NCBI GenBank assembly: GCA_035547055.1
Contig: DASZVN010000076.1
Span: 1 to 63,065, forward strand
DNA length: 63,065 nt
Source: DASZVN01 sp035547055
Lineage (GTDB): Bacteria > Pseudomonadota > Alphaproteobacteria > Rhizobiales > Methylopilaceae
Direction of reading: 5' to 3'
This document shows positions 40,306 to 48,538 of this stretch, piece after piece. The first letter of the stretch is position 1, and every line of letters starts with the position of its first letter. Both the position numbers and the translations under genes were made by a program. The notes under the pieces are model-generated. The model worked only from the letters and a program-made list of their open reading frames with translations. It ran no database searches and was not told the DNA's origin.

Positions 40306-41007
40306 TCACGCCTCCCCTGCCGCGCGCACGATGCCCTTGAGGTAGTACTCATAGGCGCCGCAGCGGCACAGATTGCCGGACATCGCGAGCTTGATCTCGT
40401 CGACGCTCGGGTGCGGGTTGTGCTTGAGCAGCGAAACCGCCGAGACCACCTGGCCCGGCGTGCAGAAGCCGCATTGCGGCCCGAGCTCGTCGATGAAGGC
40501 TTGTTGCACCGGGTGGAGCTCGCCGTTCGGCCCGCCGACGCCCTCGACGGTGGTGATCTCGCGAGCGCCGACGGTGTGGGTCAGCGTGGTGCAGGAATAG
40601 TGGGTGACGCCGTCCAGCATCACGGTGCAGGCGCCGCATTCGCCGCGGTCGCAGCCGAGCTTGGTGCCGGTGAGGCCGAGCTTGTAGCGCAGCGTCATCG
40701 CCAGCTCCTCGTTCGGGAGCACGTCGACGCGGCGCATCTGGCCGTTGACCTTGAGCGTGATCAGGCGCTCGACCGCGCCGGAGGCCGGCGTCGCCGCCTC
40801 GGCCGGCGTCACCGCGCCGCCGCCGCGGAACATGTAGCCCATGCTCGCCACGGTCGCGCCGGAGGCGATCACGCCCTTGATGAAATCGCGCCGCGAGGCG
40901 CGGAGCGCCGCGAGCCCGCCGGTCGAAGAACCGGCTCCGGTCTCGGCGGGAACTGAGGTGTCGTCGCCGCGCCCGGCGTCGACAGACGTGCGCCCATCGT
41001 CACGCAT
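40306..41007 (-). CDS. Tat-exported 2Fe-2S subunit of Mo hydroxylase
   Basis: The small subunit, 233 residues, with two 2Fe-2S clusters. A long leader carries the twin-arginine signal ASRRDFIKGVIASGATVAS (Arg39-Arg40), so the assembled complex is predicted to be periplasmic. The plant-ferredoxin cluster is C119-x4-C124-x2-C127 (CDRGECGAC) with a later Cys; the second cluster is in CGFCTPGQ and LCRCGAYEYY. GGAAGG precedes ATG 41007. Its stop is 2 bp from the Mo subunit start. First gene of the unit. Confidence 0.9.
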   Translation of the reverse strand: MRDDGRTSVDAGRGDDTSVPAETGAGSSTGGLAALRASRRDFIKGVIASGATVASMGYMFRGGGAVTPAEAATPASGAVERLITLKVNGQMRRVDVLPNEELAMTLRYKLGLTGTKLGCDRGECGACTVMLDGVTHYSCTTLTHTVGAREITTVEGVGGPNGELHPVQQAFIDELGPQCGFCTPGQVVSAVSLLKHNPHPSVDEIKLAMSGNLCRCGAYEYYLKGIVRAAGEA

Positions 41008-41345
41008 GTCCGTTTCCTTCCCTGATGAAGATGTGGCCCATCGGGCCGCGCCGGCCGACCGGCGATGCCCTTGTTGGGGGCTAGGCTCGTTCCTCTCCGC
41101 TGGGCCGCGCTGGAATCGCCGACCTTCCCTTGCTTGGATATCTTCTAATGCCAAAGTCGCCGGCGCCGCAATGAGCGCGTCACAACCTCAGGCTTGCATC
41201 GCCGGCTCTGCCGCCCCCGGGTTCGCGATTGAATTCCGGCGCCCGGCCGCCTTTGATGCCAACCGCCGGAAAGGCGGCGGAGGCGATGCCCGTGGCCGCG
41301 CCGCTCACGCGGTTTTGTTCCGCCTGCCGAGAGGAGAAAGCCGCC
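41008..41345. other. 338-bp divergent intergenic region
   Basis: Separates the Mo hydroxylase unit (leftward) from the RraA-like gene (rightward). No gene, RNA or strong palindrome was seen. An AT-rich patch near 41135-41150 (GGATATCTTCTAATG) could be a promoter core. Confidence 0.4.
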
Positions 41346-42056
41346 GTGAGCGACGCCGAGATCACCCCCGAGCTCCTGGAGCGCCTCGCTCAGCTCGATA
41401 CGCCGACCGTGTGCAACGCGCTCGAGATCGTCGCGCCGGAGCGGCGCGCCATCGGCTTCACCACCGAGCCGCTCATCTGCCTCTATCCGGCGCTGAAGCC
41501 GATCGTCGGCTTCGCCCGCACCGCGACCCTGCGCTCGATGCAGCCCTACGCGGTGCCCGAGAAGGCGCGGGCACGGCAGCTCGACTACTACGACTACATC
41601 GCCGACGGCGGCCCCCGCCCCTCGATCTGCCTGATCCAGGATCTCGATGGCGCCCGCGCCGGCTTCGGCTCGTTCTGGGGCGAGGTCAACTCGCACATCC
41701 ACCGCGGCCTCGGCGCGCTCGGCGTCGTCACCGACGGCAGCATCCGCGACGTCGACGCCAACGCCGCAGGCTTCCAGATGCTGTGCCGGATGACGGCGCC
41801 CTCGCACGGGCATTTCCACGTCGTCGATTACGGCAACACCGTCAACGTCGCCGGCATGTACGTCGACTCCGGCGACCTCGTGCACGCCGACCGCCATGGC
41901 GCGGTGGTCATCCCGAAGGCGGTGGCGGCGCGCATCCCCGCCGCGGCAGCGCTCCTGATGCGGCGCGAGGCGATCGTCATCGCCGCCGCCAAGGCGCCCG
42001 GCTTCGACACCACGCGCCTGCGTGCGGCCCTCGCCGAGGCCGCCGCGATCGAGTGA
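41346..42056 (+). CDS. RraA-like/HMG aldolase-family protein
   Basis: A 236-residue protein of the RraA and 4-hydroxy-4-methyl-2-oxoglutarate aldolase superfamily. The motif GALGVVTDGSIRDVD (around residues 122-136) is the conserved phosphate/oxyanion loop GxxxDGxxRD, and FGSFWGEVNSH is the metal region. The start is GTG 41346 after GAGAGGAG. Longer than RraA itself (about 160), with an N-terminal extension and a C-terminal helix pair, as in catabolic aldolase-like members. It sits beside the Mo hydroxylase and a MetE-like protein; an aldolase or decarboxylase step is possible, RNase E inhibition unlikely. Confidence 0.8.
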   Translation: MSDAEITPELLERLAQLDTPTVCNALEIVAPERRAIGFTTEPLICLYPALKPIVGFARTATLRSMQPYAVPEKARARQLDYYDYIADGGPRPSICLIQDLDGARAGFGSFWGEVNSHIHRGLGALGVVTDGSIRDVDANAAGFQMLCRMTAPSHGHFHVVDYGNTVNVAGMYVDSGDLVHADRHGAVVIPKAVAARIPAAAALLMRREAIVIAAAKAPGFDTTRLRAALAEAAAIE

Positions 42057-42066
42057 AGCGCCGCGG

Positions 42067-42135
42067 GGTGTGCGTCGGCGAAGCCGATGCGCACCAATCG
42101 GGCGCCGGCCGGTGCGCATGCTGCGCATGCACACC
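42067..42135. repeat. Pair of imperfect hairpins (GGTGYGC family)
   Basis: Two GC-rich hairpins in tandem: GGTGTGCGTCGGC-GAA-GCCGATGCGCACC and GGTGCGCATG-CTG-CGCATGCACACC, arms shown apart. They lie just after the RraA-like gene and may end its transcript. The type resembles the dispersed palindromes elsewhere in the window. Confidence 0.6.
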
Positions 42136-42329
42136 CTACGATGCCGTGCCCCGCCAGCTTCACGATCCACTGATCGCGCCCCGGCCCGTTCCTCGACATC
42201 TGTAGGGCTCTGGACGCTCGGGCGGATTTGCCCCTACGCTGACGGGGAGACCTCGGCCGCGCGTCACGCGGAGGCTGCGGATGGCGCGTGGACGCCGCCA
42301 TCCGGCTCGGGTTCGATGGGAGGATTGGA

Positions 42330-43505
42330 ATGCTCAGCAGTATGGACCGCATCGTCACCACGCACACCGGCAGCCTGCCGCGCGGCGAGCCGCTCGGCTC
42401 GATGCTGATCGAGCAGGAGCTCGGCCACCCGGTCGACGAGGCCAAGCTGAAAGCGGCGATCGAGGAGCGCGTCACCCACGTCCTGAAGAAGCAGGCCGAG
42501 GTCGGGATCGATTCCGCCAACGACGGCGAGCAGGGCCGCGTCGGCTTCCAGACCTACCTGCCGCAGCGCATGTCGGGCTTCGACGGCGTCTCGAACCGGC
42601 CCTACGGGCAGGACTGGATCGCCTTCCCGCAGTTCAACGAGCGCTTCTTCCAGCGCCTGCCGCCGAAGGTCGGCAAGGTGTTCGGCGCACCGCAGGCGGT
42701 GGCCGACATCAAGTACCAGGGCCAGGCGATCATCGCCGAGGAGACCGCGCGGCTGAAGCGCCTCTCGGCCGCGGTGAAGAACGAGATCCCTGAGTTCTTC
42801 ATGAACTCGGCCTCGCCCGGCATCATCGCCGCGACCATGCTGAACGCCTATTACGACAGCTACGAGGCCTATCTCGACGCCATCGCCCGCGAGATGCGGG
42901 TCGAATACGAGGCGGTCGTCAACGCCGGCTTCGTCCTGCAGATCGACGCGCCCGACCTCGCGATGGAGCGGACGCTGCTGTTCCAGGACAAGAGCGATGC
43001 CGAATACGCCAAGGTGGTCGAGGCCAACATCACCGCCCTCAACAAGGCGCTGGTCAACATTCCGCCTGACCGGGTGCGTCTCCATGTGTGCTGGGGCAAC
43101 TGGGAGGGGCCGCACGTCTACGACGTCGCGATGGAGGTGATCCTGCCGGGGCTCTACCAGGCCAAGGTCGGCGCGCTCGGGCTCGAATTCGGCAACTCGC
43201 GCCGCCAGCACGAGACCGCCGCGCTCCGCAAGCTCCGCATGCCCGACAACATGGCGCTGATCGCCGGCGTGATCGACTCGAAGAGCAACATGGTCGAGCA
43301 CCCCGAGGTGGTGGCGCAGCGGCTCGAGGCGGTGGTTGCCGCGGTCGGCGACCGCGAGCGGGTGATCGCCGGCGTCGATTGCGGCTTCGGCACCTTCGTC
43401 GGCTGGGAATGGGTCACCGAGGACGTGGTCTGGGCCAAGCTCGCGACGCTCCGCGAAGGCGCCGACCGCGCCTCCTCCCGCCTCTGGGGCAAGAAGGTGG
43501 CGTAA
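42330..43505 (+). CDS. MetE C-terminal-like (cobalamin-independent methionine synthase II family) protein
   Basis: A 391-residue protein related to the catalytic half of MetE and to epoxyalkane:coenzyme M transferase. Zinc-ligand motifs are HVCWGN (near residue 252) and GVDCGFGTF (near 350), with an earlier Glu region, and the opening TTHTGSLPR is typical. Stand-alone members lack the N-terminal folate half and usually do not replace MetE; they may move methyl or alkyl groups from a catabolic substrate. GGGAGG precedes ATG 42330. It shares its strand with the RraA-like gene. Confidence 0.83.
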   Translation: MLSSMDRIVTTHTGSLPRGEPLGSMLIEQELGHPVDEAKLKAAIEERVTHVLKKQAEVGIDSANDGEQGRVGFQTYLPQRMSGFDGVSNRPYGQDWIAFPQFNERFFQRLPPKVGKVFGAPQAVADIKYQGQAIIAEETARLKRLSAAVKNEIPEFFMNSASPGIIAATMLNAYYDSYEAYLDAIAREMRVEYEAVVNAGFVLQIDAPDLAMERTLLFQDKSDAEYAKVVEANITALNKALVNIPPDRVRLHVCWGNWEGPHVYDVAMEVILPGLYQAKVGALGLEFGNSRRQHETAALRKLRMPDNMALIAGVIDSKSNMVEHPEVVAQRLEAVVAAVGDRERVIAGVDCGFGTFVGWEWVTEDVVWAKLATLREGADRASSRLWGKKVA

Positions 43506-43523
43506 CCCGATCAGCCGCCGTAA

Positions 43524-43659
43524 CCCCTCACCCGGATCGCCGTGCTGCGCACGGCGATCCGACCTCTCCCCCCAGGAGAGGTGTGACGGCGCCACGGCCT
43601 CTTCGCCTCTCCCCGGCGGGGGAGAGGTCGAGTCGCGCGAAGCGCGACCGGGTGAGGGG
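43524..43659. repeat. 136-bp intergenic element with 12-bp terminal inverted repeats
   Basis: Ends CCCCTCACCCGG and CCGGGTGAGGGG are exact complements. Inside are hairpins: GGATCGCCGTGC/GCACGGCGATCC, a CTCTCCCC-type arm and GTCGCGC/GCGCGAC. Elements of this type are scattered in alphaproteobacterial genomes. It fills the gap between the convergent MetE-like and CoxL-like genes. No transposase was seen. Confidence 0.75.
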
Positions 43660-43675
43660 CAATGGCGCCAACCAG

Positions 43676-46033
43676 TTACCCTCGCGCCCGCGCCTCCTGG
43701 ATCGCCTTCCACACCACGTCGGGCGTCGCGGGCATGTCGAGGTGGTGGACACCGAGGTCCCGGACGGCGTCGAGCACCGCGTTCATCACCGAAACCAGCG
43801 CCCCGGCGCAGCCGGCTTCGCCGCAGCCCTTGGTGCCGAGCGGGTTGGTCTTGGCCGGCACCGGGTGGCTGGTGAACGAGAACCGCGCCCCGATGTTGTC
43901 TGCGCGGGGCAGCGCGTAGTCCGTGAACGAGCCTGTCAGGAGCTGGCCGCTCTCGTCGTAGACCGTGCGCTCCATCAGCGCCTGGCCGATGCCCTGCACC
44001 ACGCCGCCATGGACCTGCCCCTCGACCAGCATCGGGTTCACGATCACGCCGAAGTCGTTGACCGAGGCGTGGCGCACCACCTCAACGATGCCGGTCTCGG
44101 GATCGATCTCGACCTCGACGGCGTGGCAGCCGTTGGGAAAGGCCGAGGGGATCGGGTCGGTCGTGGTGCGGACGTCGAGGCTCGGCGGCACTTCTTCCGG
44201 CATCTTCGCGCCGTCGCGGAGGCGCTGCGCCATCTCCAGGATGCCGATGCCGCGCCCGGTACCGGCGATGGTGAAGCGTCCGTCGGCGAACTCGATGTCG
44301 GCCGCCGATGCTTCCAGGATGGCGCCGGCGATCGCCCTGCCCCGCTCGATCACCTCGTCCGAGGCCTTGACGATGGCGGCCCCGCTCGCGGTGATCGAGC
44401 GCGAGCCGCCCGAGCCGCCGCCCGCGATCAGCTCGTCGCTGTCGCCCTGGAGCAGCCGGACTTTCTCCATCGGGATGCCAAGCCGGTCGCTCAGGACCTG
44501 CGCGAACGGGGCGGCATGGCCCTGGCCGTAGTCGAACGTGCCGGTGATGATGGTCACCGCGCCGTCGGGCTCGAAGCGGATGCCGCCCATCTCCTTGTTG
44601 GGCGGCGCGGTGACTTCGAGATAGCTGCCGACGGCAAGGCCGCGCAGCTTGCCGCGCTTCGCGCTCTCGGCCTTGCGCGCCGGAAAGCCGGCGATGTCGG
44701 CCTTCGCCACCGTCTCGTTCAGCACGGCGGTGAAGTCGCCGCTGTCGTAGACCATGCCGGAGGCCGCGCTGAACGGCATCTCGTCGGGACGGATGTGGTT
44801 CCGGCGGCGCAGCTCGATCCGGTCGATGCCGGTCTCGCGGGCGGCGGCGTCGACCAGCCGCTCCATATAGTAGTTCGCCTCCGGCCGCCCGGCGCCGCGA
44901 TAGGCCCCGACCGGCGAGGAATTGGTGAAGACGCACTTCGCCGACACCTCGACCAGCGGGGTGCGGTACACGCTGACGACGTTCTTCACGATGTTGAACG
45001 ACGGCATCAGCGGCGCGACCGAGGAGAGATAGGCGCCCATGTTGCCGAAGCCGGTGATGCGGATGGCAAGGAAGCGACCCTCGCGATCGAGCGCCAGCTC
45101 GGCCCTCACCTGGTGGCCGCGGCCATGGTGGTCGGACAGGAACGAGCCGGAGCGGTCGTCGGTCCATTTCACCGGCCGGCCGAGCTCGCGCGCAGCGTGG
45201 AGCACCGGGAGATATTCGGGATAGGGGCTCGTCTTCATGCCGAACGAGCCGCCGACATTTCCGGTCAGCACCCGCACCCGGTCCTGCGGCACGCCGAGGA
45301 GATCGGCGATGCCGTTGCGCAGCCCGAACACGCCCTGCGAGCAGACATGGAGCGTGAAATGCTCCTCGGCCGCGTCGTAGACCGCCAGCGCCGAGCGCGG
45401 CTCCATCGGGTTGATGACGAGGCGATTGTTGACGAGCTCGAGCCGGGTGACGTGGGCCGCCCTGGCGAAGGCCTCGGCGACCTTCTCGGCGTCGCCATAG
45501 TGGTAGTCGAGGCAGATGTTGTTCGGGACGTCGTCGTAGAGCTGCGGCGCGCCGGCGGCGGTAGCGGCAGCGGCGTCGGTCACCGCCGGCAGCGGCTCGA
45601 TGTCGGGCACCACCGCCTCTGCGGCGTCGCGCGCCTGCTCGCGGGTCTCGGCGACGACGCAGGCGATGGGATCGCCGACATAGCGGACCTTGTCCTCGGC
45701 GAGCGGGCGCTTGGCGGGCTTCCTGATCGGCGAGCCGTCGCGGTTGTTGAGGCCGACCGGCGATTTCAGCCCGCCATAGGCCTTCAGATCCGCCGCGGTG
45801 TAGACGGCGAGGACGCCGGGCATCGCCTTGGCGGCTTCGGTATCGATGCCGCGGATCACACCGTGGGCGACCGCGCTGCGGACGATGACGGCGTAGGCCT
45901 GGCCCTCGACCTGGACGTCGTCGGTGTAGCGGCCGAGGCCCCGCACCAGCGTCGCATCCTCGAAGCGGCGGATCGGCCGCCCGATCATCGGCTCCCGCGC
46001 GGGCGCCTCCACGTCCATGATCGCCATGATCAT
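43676..46033 (-). CDS. CoxL-type (form II) molybdopterin-binding subunit without partner genes
   Basis: A 785-residue large subunit of the xanthine dehydrogenase/CO dehydrogenase family. The active-site loop reads VGAYRGAGRPEA, the AYRGAGR form II signature, not the AYRCSFR of true CO dehydrogenases, so CO oxidation is unlikely. Other motifs are GNVGGSFGMKT and TKGCGEAGCAGAL with the catalytic Glu. The start may be ATG 46033 or, with better spacing from AGGGA, ATG 46027. No 2Fe-2S or FAD subunit gene is adjacent, so it must share subunits made elsewhere or be an orphan. It is divergent from moaA, which supplies cofactor. Confidence 0.88.
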   Translation of the reverse strand: MIMAIMDVEAPAREPMIGRPIRRFEDATLVRGLGRYTDDVQVEGQAYAVIVRSAVAHGVIRGIDTEAAKAMPGVLAVYTAADLKAYGGLKSPVGLNNRDGSPIRKPAKRPLAEDKVRYVGDPIACVVAETREQARDAAEAVVPDIEPLPAVTDAAAATAAGAPQLYDDVPNNICLDYHYGDAEKVAEAFARAAHVTRLELVNNRLVINPMEPRSALAVYDAAEEHFTLHVCSQGVFGLRNGIADLLGVPQDRVRVLTGNVGGSFGMKTSPYPEYLPVLHAARELGRPVKWTDDRSGSFLSDHHGRGHQVRAELALDREGRFLAIRITGFGNMGAYLSSVAPLMPSFNIVKNVVSVYRTPLVEVSAKCVFTNSSPVGAYRGAGRPEANYYMERLVDAAARETGIDRIELRRRNHIRPDEMPFSAASGMVYDSGDFTAVLNETVAKADIAGFPARKAESAKRGKLRGLAVGSYLEVTAPPNKEMGGIRFEPDGAVTIITGTFDYGQGHAAPFAQVLSDRLGIPMEKVRLLQGDSDELIAGGGSGGSRSITASGAAIVKASDEVIERGRAIAGAILEASAADIEFADGRFTIAGTGRGIGILEMAQRLRDGAKMPEEVPPSLDVRTTTDPIPSAFPNGCHAVEVEIDPETGIVEVVRHASVNDFGVIVNPMLVEGQVHGGVVQGIGQALMERTVYDESGQLLTGSFTDYALPRADNIGARFSFTSHPVPAKTNPLGTKGCGEAGCAGALVSVMNAVLDAVRDLGVHHLDMPATPDVVWKAIQEARARG

Positions 46034-46133
46034 TCCCTGTCGTCTCGATCTCGGCCGGAGGGATAACGCGCGAGGCGTCGGCCGGCAAAGGCCTTCGCCA
46101 TCATCCCTGCCCTGCCGGGGGTGACGGCAGCCG

Positions 46134-46189
46134 ATGGAGGTGCGGTTCGAGCCATTCCAATCAATGGAGGTGCGGTTCGAGCCATTCCA
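46134..46189. promoter_or_regulatory. Two direct 30-bp repeats midway between coxL-like gene and moaA
   Basis: The unit ATGGAGGTGCGGTTCGAGCC plus ATTCCA occurs twice, at 46134-46159 and 46164-46189, identical over 26 bp with a 30-bp period (about three DNA turns). Each holds the near-palindrome GGTTCGAGCC. The pair lies 100 bp from both divergent start codons, so it is a strong candidate for a shared regulator site. A fortuitous duplication is the alternative. Confidence 0.55.
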
Positions 46190-46288
46190 TCAATGTGTTG
46201 GCCTTTTCGGCTCGGAATCCCATATTGTGCGCGATGCCGCGGGCGTGAACCCCGGCAATCTCTCCTCCCAGTTGTGGGAAGGCCCGGA

Positions 46289-47317
46289 ATGAACGTGATG
46301 CCCCAGGCGCCGCTCAAGGCGCCCGACCTGATCGACCCGTTCGGGCGCGGCATCACCTATCTGCGCGTCTCGGTGACGGACCGCTGCGACCTCCGTTGCG
46401 TCTATTGCATGGCGGAGGACATGACCTTCCTGCCGAAGCGCGACCTGCTGACGCTGGAGGAGCTGGATCGCCTCTGCAGCGCCTTCGTCGCCCGCGGCGT
46501 GCGGAAGCTTCGCCTCACCGGCGGCGAGCCGCTGGTGCGGCGCGACCTGATGACGCTGGTGCGCTCGCTCGGCCGGCACCTCGGGACCGGCGCGCTCGAC
46601 GAGCTGACGCTGACCACGAACGGCACCCAACTGGCGCGCTTCGCCGATCAGCTTCGCGAGGCCGGCGTCCGCCGCATCAACGTCTCGCTCGACACGCTCG
46701 ATCCCGAGCGCTTCCGCCGCATCACCCGCTGGGGCGACATTGGCAAGACGCTCGACGGCATCGCCGCCGCCAAGGCCGCCGGCCTCAAGGTCAAGCTCAA
46801 CGCCGTGGCGCTGAAGGGCGAGAACGAGGACGAGCTGGAGAGCCTGGTCGACTGGGCCCACGGCAACGGCCACGACATCACTTTCATCGAGACGATGCCG
46901 CTCGGCGACATCGACGGCGACCGCACCGACCAATACCTGCCGCTGTCGCTGGTCCGCGCCCGCCTCGCGCGGCGCTTCACCATGACCGACCTTGCCGAAT
47001 CGACCGGCGGGCCGGCGCGCTATGTCCGCGTCGCCGAGACTGGCGGCAAGATCGGCTTCATCACCCCGCTGACCCACAATTTCTGCGAAAGCTGCAACCG
47101 CGTGCGCGTCACCTGCACCGGCACGCTCTTCATGTGCCTCGGCCAGGAGGATGCCGCCGACCTCCGCGCCCCGCTCCGCGCCTCACCCGACGACGCCCCG
47201 CTCCAGGCCGCGATCGAGGAAGCGATCTCGCGCAAGCCCAAGGGCCACGACTTCGTCATCGACCGCCGCTCCAAGCGCCCCGCCGTCGGCCGCCACATGT
47301 CGGTGACGGGGGGCTGA
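46289..47317 (+). CDS. moaA: GTP 3',8-cyclase (molybdenum cofactor biosynthesis)
   Basis: A radical SAM enzyme that starts molybdopterin synthesis from GTP, 342 residues. The N-terminal cluster is CDLRCVYC, and the second 4Fe-4S cluster is formed by CESC and a later Cys in RVTCTG. LTGGEPLVRRDL is the SAM-binding GGEP motif. The protein ends in Gly-Gly (SVTGG), required for MoaA function. GGGAAGG precedes ATG 46289. Its place beside two Mo hydroxylases suggests coordinated cofactor supply. No moaC, moaD or moaE is in the window. Confidence 0.95.
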   Translation: MNVMPQAPLKAPDLIDPFGRGITYLRVSVTDRCDLRCVYCMAEDMTFLPKRDLLTLEELDRLCSAFVARGVRKLRLTGGEPLVRRDLMTLVRSLGRHLGTGALDELTLTTNGTQLARFADQLREAGVRRINVSLDTLDPERFRRITRWGDIGKTLDGIAAAKAAGLKVKLNAVALKGENEDELESLVDWAHGNGHDITFIETMPLGDIDGDRTDQYLPLSLVRARLARRFTMTDLAESTGGPARYVRVAETGGKIGFITPLTHNFCESCNRVRVTCTGTLFMCLGQEDAADLRAPLRASPDDAPLQAAIEEAISRKPKGHDFVIDRRSKRPAVGRHMSVTGG

Positions 47318-47341
47318 GCCCTTTCGCTCGGCCTTGCACCT

Positions 47342-47449
47342 ATGATCCGGCCGTCCGAGGTCCTCGCCTATTTCCGCGCGCGCGGCCCAGGCTGGTCCAC
47401 CCGTATCGACAACGTCCTGAAAGACTTCGTTCGCCGGCAGCACGGCTAG
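47342..47449 (+). pseudogene. Fragment of a BrnA-like antitoxin (C-terminal end)
   Basis: A 35-residue frame containing SEVLAYFRARGPGWSTRID followed by NVLKDFV, which resembles the C-terminal half of BrnA-type ribbon-helix-helix antitoxins. It begins 24 bp after moaA in the same frame, without an upstream ribosome site or the N-terminal part. No BrnT toxin is nearby. Likely a relic; the short length limits certainty. Confidence 0.5.
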
Positions 47450-47455
47450 GGAGCG

Positions 47456-48538
47456 TCACGCTTCCGGCCCGGCGCGGGCGATCGCCTCGGCGTCACTGCC
47501 AGTGAGCGCGCCGAGACCCGCAGGCGGCGCGGCCGTGAGGAGCGCGCGCTTCATCGCGCCGATCAATGCCGGGCCCGCGAAGACGAGGCCGGTATAGAGC
47601 TGCACCAGCGTCGCCCCGGCGCGAAGCTTGGTCACCGCGTCCTCGCCCCTGGTGATGCCGCCGATCCCGACCAGGGGGATGCGGCCGCCGAGCCTCAGAT
47701 AGGCCTCGGCCAGCATCCAGTTGGCGCGGCGGAACAGCGGGCCACCCGAGAGGCCGCCGGCCTCGCTTGCGGCCGGGCCGAGCCCGGCGGGGCGCGCCAG
47801 CGTCGTGTTCCCGACCATCAATCCATCGACGCCGCGCCGCAGCGCCACTTCGGCCACATCGTCCAGGTCGCCGAGGGCGAGGTCGGGCGCGATCTTGAGC
47901 AGCACCGGGCGCCGGGGCGCACCGCCGTCGACATATGTGTCCCGGGCCGCGATCACGCGGAGGAGGAGATCGTCCAGCGCGGCTCGGGCCTGGAGATCGC
48001 GGAGGCCCGGCGTGTTCGGCGACGAGATGTTCACAGCGAGATAGTCGGCGAACTCGGCGAAGACGATGACGCCGCCGACATAGTCGTCGATGCGGTCGGC
48101 GCTGTCCTTGTTGGCCCCGATGTTCACCCCGACGATCCCCGGCCGACCACGTCGCGCAATGAGGCGCCGGCGCGCCGCCGCGTGGCCGCCGCTGTTGAAG
48201 CCGAGGCGGTTGATCGTGCCGCGCGCATCCGGCAGGCGGAACACGCGGGGGCGCGGGTTGCCCGGCTGCGGCCGCGGCGTCACGGTGCCGACCTCGGTGA
48301 AGCCGAAGCCGAGCCGGAGCATGGCGTCCGGCACCCTGGCGTCCTTGTCGAAGCCGGCGGCCAGCCCGACCGGGTTGGGGAAGCGGAGGCCGAAGGCTTC
48401 GACCGCGAGACGCGGGTCGTCCGGCCGCGGCGGCGGCAGCGGCGCCCGTTCGAGCAGCGTCAGGGTCAATTGATGAGCGCGCTCGGGATCGAGCCGGGAG
48501 AAGGCCGCATCGAGGAGCGGCCACGCGGCACCGATCAC
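47456..48538 (-). CDS. pyrD: Quinone-dependent dihydroorotate dehydrogenase (class 2)
   Basis: The pyrimidine-synthesis enzyme that oxidises dihydroorotate to orotate using quinone, 360 residues. Motifs are NPVGLAAGFDKDARVPDAM, FNSGGHAA, VNISSPNTPGLRDLQ, GGLSGGPLF and VGIGGITRGEDA. The start is GTG 48538, overlapping the DUF952 stop (GTGA). The hydrophobic N-terminus fits the membrane-associated class 2. A run-through frame upstream has no homology. The C-terminal tail after residue 340 is somewhat longer than usual. Confidence 0.94.
   Translation of the reverse strand: MIGAAWPLLDAAFSRLDPERAHQLTLTLLERAPLPPPRPDDPRLAVEAFGLRFPNPVGLAAGFDKDARVPDAMLRLGFGFTEVGTVTPRPQPGNPRPRVFRLPDARGTINRLGFNSGGHAAARRRLIARRGRPGIVGVNIGANKDSADRIDDYVGGVIVFAEFADYLAVNISSPNTPGLRDLQARAALDDLLLRVIAARDTYVDGGAPRRPVLLKIAPDLALGDLDDVAEVALRRGVDGLMVGNTTLARPAGLGPAASEAGGLSGGPLFRRANWMLAEAYLRLGGRIPLVGIGGITRGEDAVTKLRAGATLVQLYTGLVFAGPALIGAMKRALLTAAPPAGLGALTGSDAEAIARAGPEA

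Noticed and set aside
37880..40345. Very long open frame on the plus strand opposite the Mo subunit (over 800 codons)
   Set aside because: It is antisense to a clearly homologous gene, is rich in Arg, Gly, Asp and His, and shows no domain. It follows from GC-rich third positions.
43676..46033. Aerobic carbon monoxide dehydrogenase large subunit
   Set aside because: The active-site loop is AYRGAGR rather than AYRCSFR, and coxM, coxS and the cox accessory genes are absent.
43088..46066. Open plus-strand frame of nearly 1000 codons opposite the CoxL-like gene
   Set aside because: Same reason: antisense shadow with low-complexity composition and no motifs.
46134..46189. Start of a CRISPR array
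   Set aside because: Only two units, a 4-bp gap instead of spacers, and no cas genes.
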